From Leptospirillum sp. (GTDB lineage: Bacteria; Nitrospirota; Leptospirillia; Leptospirillales; Leptospirillaceae), in NCBI GenBank assembly GCA_027323445.1, contig DAHWBS010000010.1, forward strand, positions 1 to 37,207: a stretch of DNA of 37,207 nt, given 5' to 3'. The notes below the pieces were generated by a model. The model ran no database searches, was not told the DNA's origin, and saw only the letters and a program-made list of their open reading frames with translations. The translations under genes were made by a program, and so were the position numbers. How positions within the stretch are numbered: position 1 is the stretch's first letter; each line of letters opens with the position of its first letter. Positions 1 through 8,598 of this stretch are shown here, piece after piece.

Positions 1-1
1 G

Positions 2-484
2 TCTTTTACGGCGATGATGCCACAGGGGAGTCTCCCTATCCCATATGCTCCGAACAACACACCTTATTCGACGATTAATCTTGGTGGTGTTGTCAATATC
101 CCCATCCTTGAGGGGGGACTTATGATGCACCAGTTGTCCCAGGCGCATTACGACCTCTCTTCTTCCATTGAATCCCGCAGGTCGATCCGAATCAAGGTCA
201 TCACGGATCTCAAAAAAGCCATTCTTGAAATTCGTGATGCCAAAGAGCGCCTGGTGGAGGCAAGAACCGAGCAAAAAAATGCCGAGAAGAACGAGATACT
301 GGTTTCCGATGCTTATCGTGTGGGCTCTGTTCATTCGGTCGATGTCATGGACGCGCAGGCGGCCTTGAGACAAGCCCGAGAATCGGTTATTCAGGCCCGT
401 TATCAATTGATGGTTGGCTATGCTGATTTTCAGTATGCCCGTGGAACTTTATCCGTGCAAAACCTGTCTATGTCCGGAAAGTAA
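2..484 (+). CDS. TolC-like outer membrane efflux protein, C-terminal part
   Basis: This is the 3' end of a gene that begins before the window; the frame is open from base 2, so the Met codons at 14 and 17 are probably internal. The visible 160 or so residues carry the repeating long amphipathic helices typical of the outer membrane efflux protein (OEP/TolC) family. They include a segment on strand-like NLGGVVNIPILEGG and a stretch rich in Ala, Arg, Gln and Glu with the family-like YRVGSVHSVDVMDAQAALRQ. Such proteins form the trimeric outer-membrane channel of tripartite efflux pumps or type I secretion. The partner periplasmic adaptor and inner-membrane pump would be expected upstream, outside the window. 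Family assignment is fairly secure; the substrate cannot be told. Confidence 0.8.
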   Translation, partial: SFTAMMPQGSLPIPYAPNNTPYSTINLGGVVNIPILEGGLMMHQLSQAHYDLSSSIESRRSIRIKVITDLKKAILEIRDAKERLVEARTEQKNAEKNEILVSDAYRVGSVHSVDVMDAQAALRQARESVIQARYQLMVGYADFQYARGTLSVQNLSMSGK

Positions 485-532
485 CAGACTCTTATCTCTC
501 CTCCAAAAAAATTCTGTTTGCTGTTTTTAACC

Positions 533-561
533 TTGACAGGTGGCGGCAGATTTTCTATCTT
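533..561 (+). promoter_or_regulatory. Probable sigma70-type promoter upstream of the TPR lipoprotein
   Basis: A perfect -35 hexamer TTGACA (533-538) is followed after 17 bases by TATCTT (556-561), a 4/6 match to the -10 consensus. Transcription would start near 568, shortly before the lipoprotein gene. Seen in sequence; activity is inferred. Confidence 0.5.
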
Positions 562-610
562 AAAATGAGACTAAGTTTCAAAATTCGTTGCTGCAGGTTT
601 TTGAGATATA

Positions 611-1198
611 TTGATCGTTGCCTACCTTCTATCTTTGGTATCTTTGGAGTGGCTTCTGAAAAAGATTGCACTTTTAATGCTGTCTGTCTCGATTTTTCTC
701 TCTGCACAGGGGTGTTCATCTGTTCAGAAAGAAGGTCCGTCAAAGCGTGCCCTGATGGAGGAGTACTCAAGAGAGATAAGATCCAATCATCTCGATTCGG
801 CTCGTTCGGCCCTTCTTGAAGGGACCAGGCTGTATCCTTCCGAAACCGTTTTTTGGAACGACCTCGCGTATCTCGATTTTCGGGAGGGCCATTATTCTTC
901 GTCTGAGAAAATGCTGAACCGTGGTCTCCGGATCGATCCTGAGAATCAGGATCTTCTGCTGAACAAGGCCCGGCTCTATCTGGCGGAAGGGAATTCTGTC
1001 GACGCAAAGAAACTTCTTTTCCGGATGTTGCCTCACCACCCATGGATTCACGGTTACAGGCTTCTTCTCGCCATTGAAGAGGTCAAGGACGGAAACAATG
1101 AGGCCGGCCGGATTCTATTTGAGGATCTAAGAGATCACCACCCGGGAGACCTCCTTATTAAAAGATATCTTGAAAAATTACAGAAAACAGGGAAATAG
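611..1198 (+). CDS. Small TPR-containing lipoprotein
   Basis: The protein has a hydrophobic signal segment (KKIALLMLSVSIFLSAQGC) ending in a Cys that would be lipidated; the lipobox is imperfect (A-Q-G-C). The mature part contains about three tetratricopeptide-like helical repeats, for example around FWNDLAYLDFREGHYSSSEK and LLLNKARLYLAEGNSVDAKK, so a scaffold role in the periplasm is likely. The start is uncertain. TTG at 611 gives the longest form but adds about 15 unneeded residues before the signal peptide. TTG at 644 is possible, and CTG at 656 has the best Shine-Dalgarno (GGAG, 646-649) and would give an ideal Lys-Lys n-region. No specific function can be assigned. Confidence 0.65.
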   Translation: MIVAYLLSLVSLEWLLKKIALLMLSVSIFLSAQGCSSVQKEGPSKRALMEEYSREIRSNHLDSARSALLEGTRLYPSETVFWNDLAYLDFREGHYSSSEKMLNRGLRIDPENQDLLLNKARLYLAEGNSVDAKKLLFRMLPHHPWIHGYRLLLAIEEVKDGNNEAGRILFEDLRDHHPGDLLIKRYLEKLQKTGK

Positions 1199-1243
1199 AA
1201 AATCCGTTCAAGGATTTGACCTCATTTGCTTGGGAGAACCTCT

Positions 1244-2350
1244 TTGTCTTTTCAGTCAGCAGGCCATTCTCGTTGGGTTCTCTGGAGCCAGTTCAAGCTC
1301 ATTGTTTTGCCTCTCATTTTTTCAATCCTGATTATTTTTGCACTGGTGAGTTCTGTTCACTTCTATCGGCTGGCATATGTTTCCGGCGTGAACTTTTCTC
1401 CATTGACCCCCAAATCCCAGCGTTCTTTTTCCTTTAATGTGCCACCGACCGCACTTCCTGATCCTTCCGGTGGTAACCTTCTTTTGAAGATCATCAAAGA
1501 GAAGGATTCCTTCGGAAGCACCCGCTACTGGCATACGGGCAAGACCGTTCTTTCTCTTCCCCTCCAGGTTTCCTCTTGCGGAATTTGTATCCGGTTAGCG
1601 CTTTGGGATCCGGGGGTTTATCGGGTAATGCTGTCTGATCCTTCTGGACATCAGGTCTTTTCCTCTTTACTGACGGTGATTGCTCCGCTGGCTCTCTATC
1701 GGGATGATGCCATTCTGGTTTTTATGACAATTTTTTTGTCCTGGGCTTCTGGCAGACTGGCCATTTCGGTCATGGGGTTGACAAGACCCCTGATATCGGT
1801 CGACATGCAGAAAAATGTTCGTCTGGGACTCTTTGCCGCAGGACTGATGGCTCTTGGACTGATTTTTATTCCCTATCCTGAGTTGAACACAGGGGCAGGA
1901 TCACGGGTCTCATCCATGTCGATGGACTCTGCCGTCCCTTCAGGCAATGGGAGTTCAACCCTTGAGTCCGAGGGGCGAAGTGGAGCTTCTCCGCTTCGAC
2001 TCGCTCCAGTGGGCCAGAATGTTTTTCCCGGTTACCTGACTATCCGGCATCATATGGATTCATGGACAGAGTTTGGACGCACACTGACTGTTTTTGAAGG
2101 GGCAACAGGTTTTATCCGGGCAAAGGACGCTTTTTTCCTTCCTCCCGATGACGGTCGGTATTTTCTGTCGCTGTGGTCGCCGTCCCATTCAGGAGGTTCT
2201 CTTGTCGACACCCATTGGGTTGTCCGATCCAATCCTGTTTCACCACCATTTCCGACAACGCTTCTGTCGGGACTCTCCCTTTTTTCTCTTTGTGGTTTCT
2301 TCTGGGGGTTTTTGCTCAGAATTTCCTCTTATGGGTCCTCCGGGAAATAG
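1244..2350 (+). CDS. Membrane protein of unknown function
   Basis: I do not recognise this protein. About 368 residues from TTG 1244, chosen because GGGAG (1232-1236) lies 7 bases upstream; a longer form could start at TTG 1226. Visible features are an N-terminal membrane segment (around LIVLPLIFSILIIFALVSSV), a periplasmic-looking domain of about 110 residues, two more hydrophobic segments near the middle (ILVFMTIFLSWASG and LGLFAAGLMALGLIFI), a second soluble domain of about 120 residues, and a last membrane segment before the C-terminus. It follows the TPR lipoprotein by 45 bases and is probably co-transcribed with it. Ser/Gly-rich low-complexity sequence separates the middle membrane segments from the second soluble domain. 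Confidence 0.65.
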   Translation: MSFQSAGHSRWVLWSQFKLIVLPLIFSILIIFALVSSVHFYRLAYVSGVNFSPLTPKSQRSFSFNVPPTALPDPSGGNLLLKIIKEKDSFGSTRYWHTGKTVLSLPLQVSSCGICIRLALWDPGVYRVMLSDPSGHQVFSSLLTVIAPLALYRDDAILVFMTIFLSWASGRLAISVMGLTRPLISVDMQKNVRLGLFAAGLMALGLIFIPYPELNTGAGSRVSSMSMDSAVPSGNGSSTLESEGRSGASPLRLAPVGQNVFPGYLTIRHHMDSWTEFGRTLTVFEGATGFIRAKDAFFLPPDDGRYFLSLWSPSHSGGSLVDTHWVVRSNPVSPPFPTTLLSGLSLFSLCGFFWGFLLRISSYGSSGK

Positions 2351-2417
2351 AAAAAGCTTTCCTCCTTGATTTCTGAGACATTTTTCTCCACAAAATGATC
2401 AAAATTATGTGCATTTC

Positions 2418-2446
2418 TTGCAGACAGGCTGTTACACCTGTAGAAT
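2418..2446 (+). promoter_or_regulatory. Candidate promoter with inverted repeat upstream of shc
   Basis: TTGCAG (2418-2423) and TAGAAT (2441-2446) are separated by 17 bases. The spacer is filled by an inverted repeat, ACAGG (2424-2428), 8 bases, CCTGT (2437-2441), which could be an operator for a regulator of hopanoid synthesis. The -10 element is good (5/6) but the -35 matches only its first three bases. Inference from pattern only. Confidence 0.35.
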
Positions 2447-2524
2447 GATCCCATTAGACAGAGAAATTCAAGCTGAAAAAGCGATGCGGTTTGATCCGAT
2501 CCGATCGCTGGAGGTTTTTGCATC

Positions 2525-4576
2525 ATGGAGAGAGTTAACTCCCCAAAGTCAGGGGACCAGTCCGTGTCGGATGAGGCAACATCGTCTCCGAAGCCGGAAA
2601 AAGACTCTGGCCACGGATTCCGGGAAAGGCTTGAAGAGGCGATAGCAAAGGCTACGAGGTCTCTTCTTGATCGGCAACATCCTGATGGGTATTGGGTAGA
2701 ACCTCTTGATGCGGATGTTACGATCCCTGCTGAATATATTATGTTTCAGTTTATCCTCGGAAGAAAAAATGACGTTCTTTTTCGCAAGCTAGCAGAGTAT
2801 ATCCTTTCCATTCAAGGTGCCGATGGTGGATGGCCTTTGTTCACCGGAGGAGCTGCTGATATCAGCGCCAGCGTCAAGGCTTATTTTGCCTTGAAGCTTC
2901 TGGGGTATTCTCCGGATCACCCTGCTCTTGCAAAAGCCCGTGCCTTGATTCTTGAAAGAGGCGGCGCCACGACGGTCAATGTTTTTACAAGGATTATCCT
3001 GGCTCTTTTTGGTCAATACGACTGGAAGGGGATTCCGGCATTGCCATGTGAAATGATTCTGTTGCCGAAATGGTTTCCTCTTTCGATCTATACGGTTTCC
3101 TACTGGTCCCGGACCGTCATTATTCCGTTGTTGATTATCTATCACTATAAGCCGGTTACCCCGATACCACCCGGACAGGGTGTGGATGAGCTCTTTCTGA
3201 AACCCATGGAGGAAGTGCATTTCGGGTATTCCTGGGATAAAAAGCTTTTTTCCTGGAAAAACCTCTTTTTCGTTCTGGATTATTTCATTCAGCACTGGAA
3301 TCGCCATCCGCCGGGGTTCTTAAGGAAAAAAGCTCTTTCCAAATCGGTTGAATGGCTTATTCCCCGAATGAAGGGAGATGGTGGGCTTGGCGCGATTTAT
3401 CCGGCGATGGCCAACAGCGTTATTGCCCTGAGACTTTCGGGCTATTCAGATGATCATCCGCTTCTGAAAAGGGCCATTTCTTCGATCGAGGACCTTGTTT
3501 TCACCCGGGACAACATGCAATCCGTTCAGCCCTGTCATTCTCCAATATGGGATACGGCACTCAGTCTGGGAGCCCTGTTTGAGGCGGGAGTTTCTCCTGA
3601 TCATCCGGCAATTTCCAGGTCGCTTGAATGGTTCCGCAGAAAAGAAGTGAAAACGGTTGGCGACTGGTCAGTGCATGTAACAGGAGTTGAGCCGGGTGGC
3701 TGGGCTTTCGAGTTTGAAAATGATTACTACCCCGATGTTGACGATACAGCTGTTATTTTGATGGATTTTGCCAAGTGGACAAACGGGTTCAAGGGATATG
3801 AGGATGTGGTCAGGCGAGCAGCCAGATGGGTCCTTGCAATGCAATGTACGGATGGTGGATGGGCCTCCTTCGACAAAGACAATGATCTTCTATTTCTGAA
3901 CAATATTCCCTTTGCAGACCATGGGGCACTTCTTGATCCATCAACGGCGGACCTTACAGGGCGTGTGCTGGAGTTTCTGGGGCTCTATGGCTATCGGCCG
4001 GATTTTCCCCCAGTTGCCAGGGCGCTTGACTACTTGCGTCGCGAACAGGAAAGCAACGGTTCATGGTATGGTCGATGGGGAGTCAACTATATTTATGGCA
4101 CATGGTCTGTGATTTCCGCCTTCCGGGCTTTGGGCGTTGATATGAAGTCATCCATGGTCCAGCGTGCAATGGGCTTTTTGCTCGATCACCAGAATGCTGA
4201 CGGTGGATGGGGCGAGAGCTGTCTTTCCTATTATAAAAAAGAAACCGCGGGTGTGGGCGAGTCGACTCCATCTCAAACCGCCTGGGCACTTATCTCGCTT
4301 GTTCATGGAGAACATGCGGACAGTCCTGCCGTCAGGAAGGGAATCGACTGGCTTCTTGAAAACATGCGGACAGACGGCAGATGGGATGAAACGCTCTATA
4401 CGGGAACGGGTTTTGCAAGGGTGTTTTATCTTCGCTACAACATGTACAGGGACTACTTCCCGTTATGGGCGCTGGCCCTTTATCAGAATGTCCATTTTGA
4501 AGGGGCTTCCCGGGTTTCCGGGAAAGTAGCCGTCTGGAGGAAGCAACCCTTTGCCCCTCTCGCCTCATTTTTCTAA
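2525..4576 (+). CDS. shc: Squalene-hopene cyclase
   Basis: Class II triterpene cyclase that turns squalene into hopene (and hopanol), the first committed step of hopanoid synthesis, at the inner face of the cytoplasmic membrane. The 683 residues are the usual length or slightly longer. The catalytic acid motif D-V-D-D lies at residues 404-407 within YPDVDDTAV. Several QW-type repeats are visible, such as QGADGGWPLF, QCTDGGWASF, QESNGSWYGRWG and QNADGGWGES. A short charged N-terminal extension of about 30 residues precedes the catalytic fold. ATG 2525 is preceded by GGAGG (2510-2514). The downstream phosphorylase gene overlaps its 3' end by 26 bases, so the two are translationally coupled, as expected for hopanoid clusters. 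Confidence 0.96.
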   Translation: MERVNSPKSGDQSVSDEATSSPKPEKDSGHGFRERLEEAIAKATRSLLDRQHPDGYWVEPLDADVTIPAEYIMFQFILGRKNDVLFRKLAEYILSIQGADGGWPLFTGGAADISASVKAYFALKLLGYSPDHPALAKARALILERGGATTVNVFTRIILALFGQYDWKGIPALPCEMILLPKWFPLSIYTVSYWSRTVIIPLLIIYHYKPVTPIPPGQGVDELFLKPMEEVHFGYSWDKKLFSWKNLFFVLDYFIQHWNRHPPGFLRKKALSKSVEWLIPRMKGDGGLGAIYPAMANSVIALRLSGYSDDHPLLKRAISSIEDLVFTRDNMQSVQPCHSPIWDTALSLGALFEAGVSPDHPAISRSLEWFRRKEVKTVGDWSVHVTGVEPGGWAFEFENDYYPDVDDTAVILMDFAKWTNGFKGYEDVVRRAARWVLAMQCTDGGWASFDKDNDLLFLNNIPFADHGALLDPSTADLTGRVLEFLGLYGYRPDFPPVARALDYLRREQESNGSWYGRWGVNYIYGTWSVISAFRALGVDMKSSMVQRAMGFLLDHQNADGGWGESCLSYYKKETAGVGESTPSQTAWALISLVHGEHADSPAVRKGIDWLLENMRTDGRWDETLYTGTGFARVFYLRYNMYRDYFPLWALALYQNVHFEGASRVSGKVAVWRKQPFAPLASFF

Positions 4577-6710
4577 TCAGGATTTCCGTTTGTCTTCCCG
4601 GCCACTTTTGATTCTGACACCACTTGAGGAAGAGGCCCGCTGCATTCTTTCCGGGTTGCTTCCTGTATTGAAAAAACAGGGTCGCCTGGTTCAGAGGGAA
4701 AGGGGAGAGGTTTTCTCCCGGGGGCTTTTCCGCTTGAGAGTCGTTGGTATGGGGCCACCCGATCAGGAGGATGCGGAGATGCTGTCTTCCCTGAACGGGG
4801 ATGATATCGTTCTTCTTGCAGGCTTTGGCGGCGGCCTCTCGATGCATGCACAAAGAGGAAGTGTCCTTTTTCTTTCGTCCATCTCCACCTTGTCGAAAGG
4901 GGATACCGAACCCCTCCCGCTTTGTTCGGTCCTGGAACTTCCCTTTTCGGCTGGTCTGGGAGAGATGTTGGGATTTCCTCTGGGAAAGGGACTTTCCATT
5001 TTGAAGATAGCCGGAAGCCCCCATGAAAAAAAAGAGCTTTTCCGATTGACAGGGTCTGATGTTTGCGACATGGAAACTGGACTCTGGGAACAGGCCATTC
5101 GCTCTCGGGGATGTCAGTTTGTTGCGGCAAGAGCCATCTCGGACGCCGTTGATGAAACGTTGCCGGAGTTTTTAGGGGATCTGGTTCAGAAAAACGGAAA
5201 ACTCTCTTTTCCCCGACTCTTGCGGTCCATTCTTTCGCCTCCAAAGCTTTTGGCATTGATCCAGGTTGGCCTTTCCCAGCGGGTCGCCAGAAAGGGGCTT
5301 GCCGATCTGGGAAAAAGAGTGGGTTGTTTCCTGCTCGAGAAATCGGGAGGGGAAAGAGGCAAAGGAGCGGTTCAATCTTTTTTGGCATTGAGTGCGTTCA
5401 TTTTCTTTCTGCTCATCGATCCTTTCACCTCTTATGCGATTCCTGTTCCTCCCCCGGCTTCTTCCTCAGGACCTCCTGGAACGGGACCTTTCCTGAATCC
5501 CGGAAACGCTGAAAGTTTCCCCCAGTTGCCGATTGGGGTTCCGTCTCCGTTTTCTTTTACCAGTCCGACGCAGAATACTGTTGTAATCCCGCTTCCGGCT
5601 ATTGGTGTCAGCTATAACACGGGAGTAACAGTCGGAACGATCATTCCGATTCTCTCAGCTCTTCCCAGTGGCCGTATTACATCAATCCTCGCACCTTCCA
5701 TCACCTATAACCCCTATCTGGGCACTCAGCTGGGCGCGCGTTATTACCGTTACTACAAGGGCAATCTTAAAAGGTGGCATTTGATCGGACTCCAGTCCAA
5801 CTCCATCTGGAATTTTTACGAGTTTCATTACAGGGACCTGTCCATGGGAGATGGGCGGTATATCCTTGATATCCGCTTAAAGGACTTCAAAAATCCGGCG
5901 GCCCGTTTTTATGGTCTGGGACCGGATTCTTCTTTTGGAAATCAGACAAACTACACCTTGTCGGAAGCATCGGCCCATGTGACGGTTGGTGCCAATCTTG
6001 ATCATCAGAAAATCCGGGCCTGGTTCATGGAGCGTCTGAGAGAGTATGGGGCTTCACCCGGAGTTATTCCAGGCATGCCTTACTCCGGGACGCTCTTTCC
6101 CTCGGTCAATGGAATTTCAAACAGTCCCGTGATTATCTCCCACAGGGTGAATCTGACCTATGACACCAGGGATAATCATCTGATTCCGTCGACAGGAACC
6201 TATGCGAGGGCTTTTGCTGAGCTTGACCAGAATGAGACGGCTGGCGAGGTGAGTGTCTTTGATCGTTTTAACGCAGAGTACAAAACCTGGATTCCCCAGG
6301 GGGATAATGACCAGAATGTTCTGGCAATCAGGGGAATGGTCAACCTGATGAATGGTCCGAATATTCCCTTCTATGCCCAGAGCATGTTGGGTGGAGCCTA
6401 CACCCTTGAAGGATTTGGTACCGGACGTTTTTATGATCTCGATGCGGCTCTTTTTAACATGGAAGAGAGAATACAGGCTTTTGACATGACGCTACTTGGG
6501 GTGACCAGCTCATGGCAGATTGCTCCGTTTCTGGGGGTCGGGGAGGTTTTTCACGATCAGAGGGAGCTCATGAACCCTTCGCTTTATGCCATCAATCCTG
6601 GTGTCGGGTTCCGGGCCCTTGTCGAGCCAAATGTGGTCGGACGTCTCGATATGGGTTATTCGACCCAGGCAGGGGTTGTGGAGTTTGTCGGGATCGGGTT
6701 CCCCTTCTGA
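4551..6710 (+). CDS. HpnG-like nucleoside phosphorylase fused to Omp85-type beta-barrel
   Basis: One uninterrupted 719-residue frame joins two unrelated modules. Residues about 17-240 resemble hopanoid-associated phosphorylase HpnG (MTA/SAH nucleosidase fold): LLILTPLEEEA near the start, a glycine-rich LLAGFGGGLS, and CDMETGLWEQA followed by ARAISDAVDE. In known pathways HpnG removes adenine from adenosylhopane to give ribosylhopane. Residues about 275-296 form a signal-like hydrophobic helix ending in S-Y-A, a possible signal peptidase site. The remainder is a bacterial surface antigen/Omp85-like barrel with NLTYDTRDNHLIPSTGTYA, a TLEGFGTGRFYDLDAA segment and a C-terminal Phe. TTG 4551 has GGAGG (4536-4540) 10 bases upstream. 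An internal start is possible (TTG 5382 after AAAGGAG 5361-5367) but its spacing is long. Families are clear; whether one polypeptide is made is not. Confidence 0.85.
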   Translation: MPLSPHFSNQDFRLSSRPLLILTPLEEEARCILSGLLPVLKKQGRLVQRERGEVFSRGLFRLRVVGMGPPDQEDAEMLSSLNGDDIVLLAGFGGGLSMHAQRGSVLFLSSISTLSKGDTEPLPLCSVLELPFSAGLGEMLGFPLGKGLSILKIAGSPHEKKELFRLTGSDVCDMETGLWEQAIRSRGCQFVAARAISDAVDETLPEFLGDLVQKNGKLSFPRLLRSILSPPKLLALIQVGLSQRVARKGLADLGKRVGCFLLEKSGGERGKGAVQSFLALSAFIFFLLIDPFTSYAIPVPPPASSSGPPGTGPFLNPGNAESFPQLPIGVPSPFSFTSPTQNTVVIPLPAIGVSYNTGVTVGTIIPILSALPSGRITSILAPSITYNPYLGTQLGARYYRYYKGNLKRWHLIGLQSNSIWNFYEFHYRDLSMGDGRYILDIRLKDFKNPAARFYGLGPDSSFGNQTNYTLSEASAHVTVGANLDHQKIRAWFMERLREYGASPGVIPGMPYSGTLFPSVNGISNSPVIISHRVNLTYDTRDNHLIPSTGTYARAFAELDQNETAGEVSVFDRFNAEYKTWIPQGDNDQNVLAIRGMVNLMNGPNIPFYAQSMLGGAYTLEGFGTGRFYDLDAALFNMEERIQAFDMTLLGVTSSWQIAPFLGVGEVFHDQRELMNPSLYAINPGVGFRALVEPNVVGRLDMGYSTQAGVVEFVGIGFPF

Positions 6711-7318
6711 AGGGCTTTTCTGAGCCGTTCTTCAGCTTCCGGATCATTTTTCTGGATGATCGCTTGCACGGTTCTCTTGTTGTTGTCGAGAAGGCTGCAT
6801 GATAAATAAGAGACGGGCGAGAGAAACAGGTCGATGGTCCCCATCAGGAGTCCGTCCGTAAAAAATGTAGGGAATGAAACATCGCTGAAGTGTCTGAACG
6901 TGAAAGCCGGTCGGGTAAAGATACAGGTTGCGAGGGATGTTGTTTTTGTTTTGCCCAGTTGGTGAACATCTCTGGCAGAATTGACCATGTATCGATTGAT
7001 TGTGTATTGATTTGCGAAAAGCTTTGCCGAATACCGGGTAATATGCCATTTTTGGTTTTGGTCGAACCAGAAAATCTCGTTTCCTTTGATGAGGTGTTTT
7101 CCAAGGGAGTATCTGGGATCTGTCCATGTGAACCCGTCTTTTTTGAGGATAGGTTCCATGCTGAGCTCGAGCTTCCGGGATGGAAAGACCGTGTCCGGAA
7201 GTTCAATCTTGGCTGTATCAAGAGCATTCTGGCTCTTCAGGGGAACTGGTGCAGTGGTACATGAGGCCATTATTAGCAAGAGACCGGGGATGGTCAGGAT
7301 CTTTTTTGGGATTGTCAT
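6656..7318 (-). CDS. Lipoprotein of unknown function
   Basis: About 220 residues from ATG at 7318. The N-terminus MTIPKKILTIPGLLLIMASC is a textbook lipoprotein signal with the lipobox I-M-A-S-C-like ending at Cys20, so the start at 7318 is preferred over the much longer open frame that runs to 7564. A TTG four codons upstream lies close behind AGAGG and is an alternative. The mature part has no motif I recognise; it contains aromatic-rich stretches and a short hydrophobic segment near the end (LFLSPVSYLSCSLLD), with a charged C-terminal tail. It is divergently placed from hpnA, and its 3' end overlaps the end of the phosphorylase-barrel gene by 55 bases. Confidence 0.7.
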   Translation of the reverse strand: MTIPKKILTIPGLLLIMASCTTAPVPLKSQNALDTAKIELPDTVFPSRKLELSMEPILKKDGFTWTDPRYSLGKHLIKGNEIFWFDQNQKWHITRYSAKLFANQYTINRYMVNSARDVHQLGKTKTTSLATCIFTRPAFTFRHFSDVSFPTFFTDGLLMGTIDLFLSPVSYLSCSLLDNNKRTVQAIIQKNDPEAEERLRKALQKGNPIPTNSTTPAWVE

Positions 7319-7455
7319 TTGGCCGGTCAAAAACCTCTTTAAAATAGTGATTGCTGGAGTTTTGTCCAATGGGAGTCGATGATGGAATATTATTCCTCCG
7401 TACTTTATCACAGGAGTTCCGTCCTGAAAAAATGTGAAATGCGGGAGGATCGGTA

Positions 7456-8496
7456 ATGGCAAGAGGTAAGAGAACAGCTCTGGTGACGGGTGCGACAGGC
7501 TTCGTCGGTTCCCATGTGGCAAGACTTCTTCTTGAGGAAGGGTATTCCATTCGATGTCTGACAAGAGATAGCAGCGATAAAAGGAATCTTCCGGAAGAAA
7601 GTGAGGCCGTATCCTGGGTAACGGGAGACCTTCTTGATCCGTTGTCTCTGGTCCGCGCTCTTGACGGGATGGATGAGCTTTATCATGTTGCGGCAGACTA
7701 TCGATTGTGGACTCCCCGCAAAGGAGAGATCATTCAAACCAATGTTGAAGGGACCCGAAATATTCTGGAAGCCTGCCGGATCTGCCGTCCGGACAGGATT
7801 GTCTATTGTTCGAGCGTTGCCGCACTGGGAACTCGTTCGGATGGAATTCCGATCGATGAGACGATGGAAGTTGACACAAAAACGCTGATCGGGGAATATA
7901 AACTGTCAAAGTATCTCTCAGAGCAACTGGTGTTGTCTTATGCAGGTGGTAATGATGGGGGAATTCCTCTTCCCATTGTTATTGTCAACCCCAGTGCTCC
8001 AATCGGGGCAGGAGATATCAAGCCGACTCCAACGGGTCGTATCGTCCGGGATTATATGCGGAAAATGATGAAGGCGTATGTACGGACAGGTCTCAATGTC
8101 ATTCACGTTCGGGATGTCGCTCGAGGTCATCTTCTGGCAGCGCAAAAGGGTGTTCCCGGGCAGAAATACATTTTGGCGAATCAGAATATGAAACTGTCTG
8201 AAATTTTTAATCTTTTGGCAGGGATAACGGGAGTTCCGGCTCCAAAAGCGGAGATGCCGAGGTCGCTTCTTTATCCCGTTGCCATGGTGTCTGAGGGGAT
8301 CTCCCTCTTGACAGGCCGTGAACCGCTTGTTCCTTTTGATGCGGCTCGAATGGCCCATAAAATGATGTTTTTTTCAGGAGACAGGTCGGTCAGGGAGCTG
8401 GGACTTGTATTGACTCCGGTTGAAAAAGCTTTTGACGATGCTGTCCTGTGGTTTTCGAAAGAGGAATATATGGGGGCCGGGACCTTTCCCGGATAA
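7456..8496 (+). CDS. hpnA: Hopanoid-associated sugar epimerase-like protein HpnA
   Basis: Extended short-chain dehydrogenase/reductase of 346 residues. The NAD(P)-binding motif TGATGFVG is at residues 11-18, the catalytic-type YKLSK motif follows an SSVAALG segment, and the C-terminal region is the variable substrate domain. It closely resembles the NAD-dependent epimerase family that accompanies hopanoid genes (HpnA), whose exact reaction is not firmly established; dihydroflavonol-4-reductase is the usual generic name. ATG 7456 is preceded by GGGAGG (7442-7447). The hopanoid neighbourhood (shc, HpnG, HpnJ, HpnI) supports the HpnA assignment. Confidence 0.85.
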   Translation: MARGKRTALVTGATGFVGSHVARLLLEEGYSIRCLTRDSSDKRNLPEESEAVSWVTGDLLDPLSLVRALDGMDELYHVAADYRLWTPRKGEIIQTNVEGTRNILEACRICRPDRIVYCSSVAALGTRSDGIPIDETMEVDTKTLIGEYKLSKYLSEQLVLSYAGGNDGGIPLPIVIVNPSAPIGAGDIKPTPTGRIVRDYMRKMMKAYVRTGLNVIHVRDVARGHLLAAQKGVPGQKYILANQNMKLSEIFNLLAGITGVPAPKAEMPRSLLYPVAMVSEGISLLTGREPLVPFDAARMAHKMMFFSGDRSVRELGLVLTPVEKAFDDAVLWFSKEEYMGAGTFPG

Positions 8497-8598
8497 GTTG
8501 GGCTGACCGGAAGAGAAACAAAAAGCTTGTCCGGGCATTTGGCGCATGGTTGTGTGTCCGATCCGGATAGGAGTTAATCTAAAAAGCAGGAGATTCTG

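Noticed and set aside
4573-5388. Long - strand open frames (271 and 230 residues) opposite shc and the phosphorylase gene
   Set aside because: They lie antisense to well-supported genes, have low-complexity composition rich in Pro, Arg and Lys and show no family motif.
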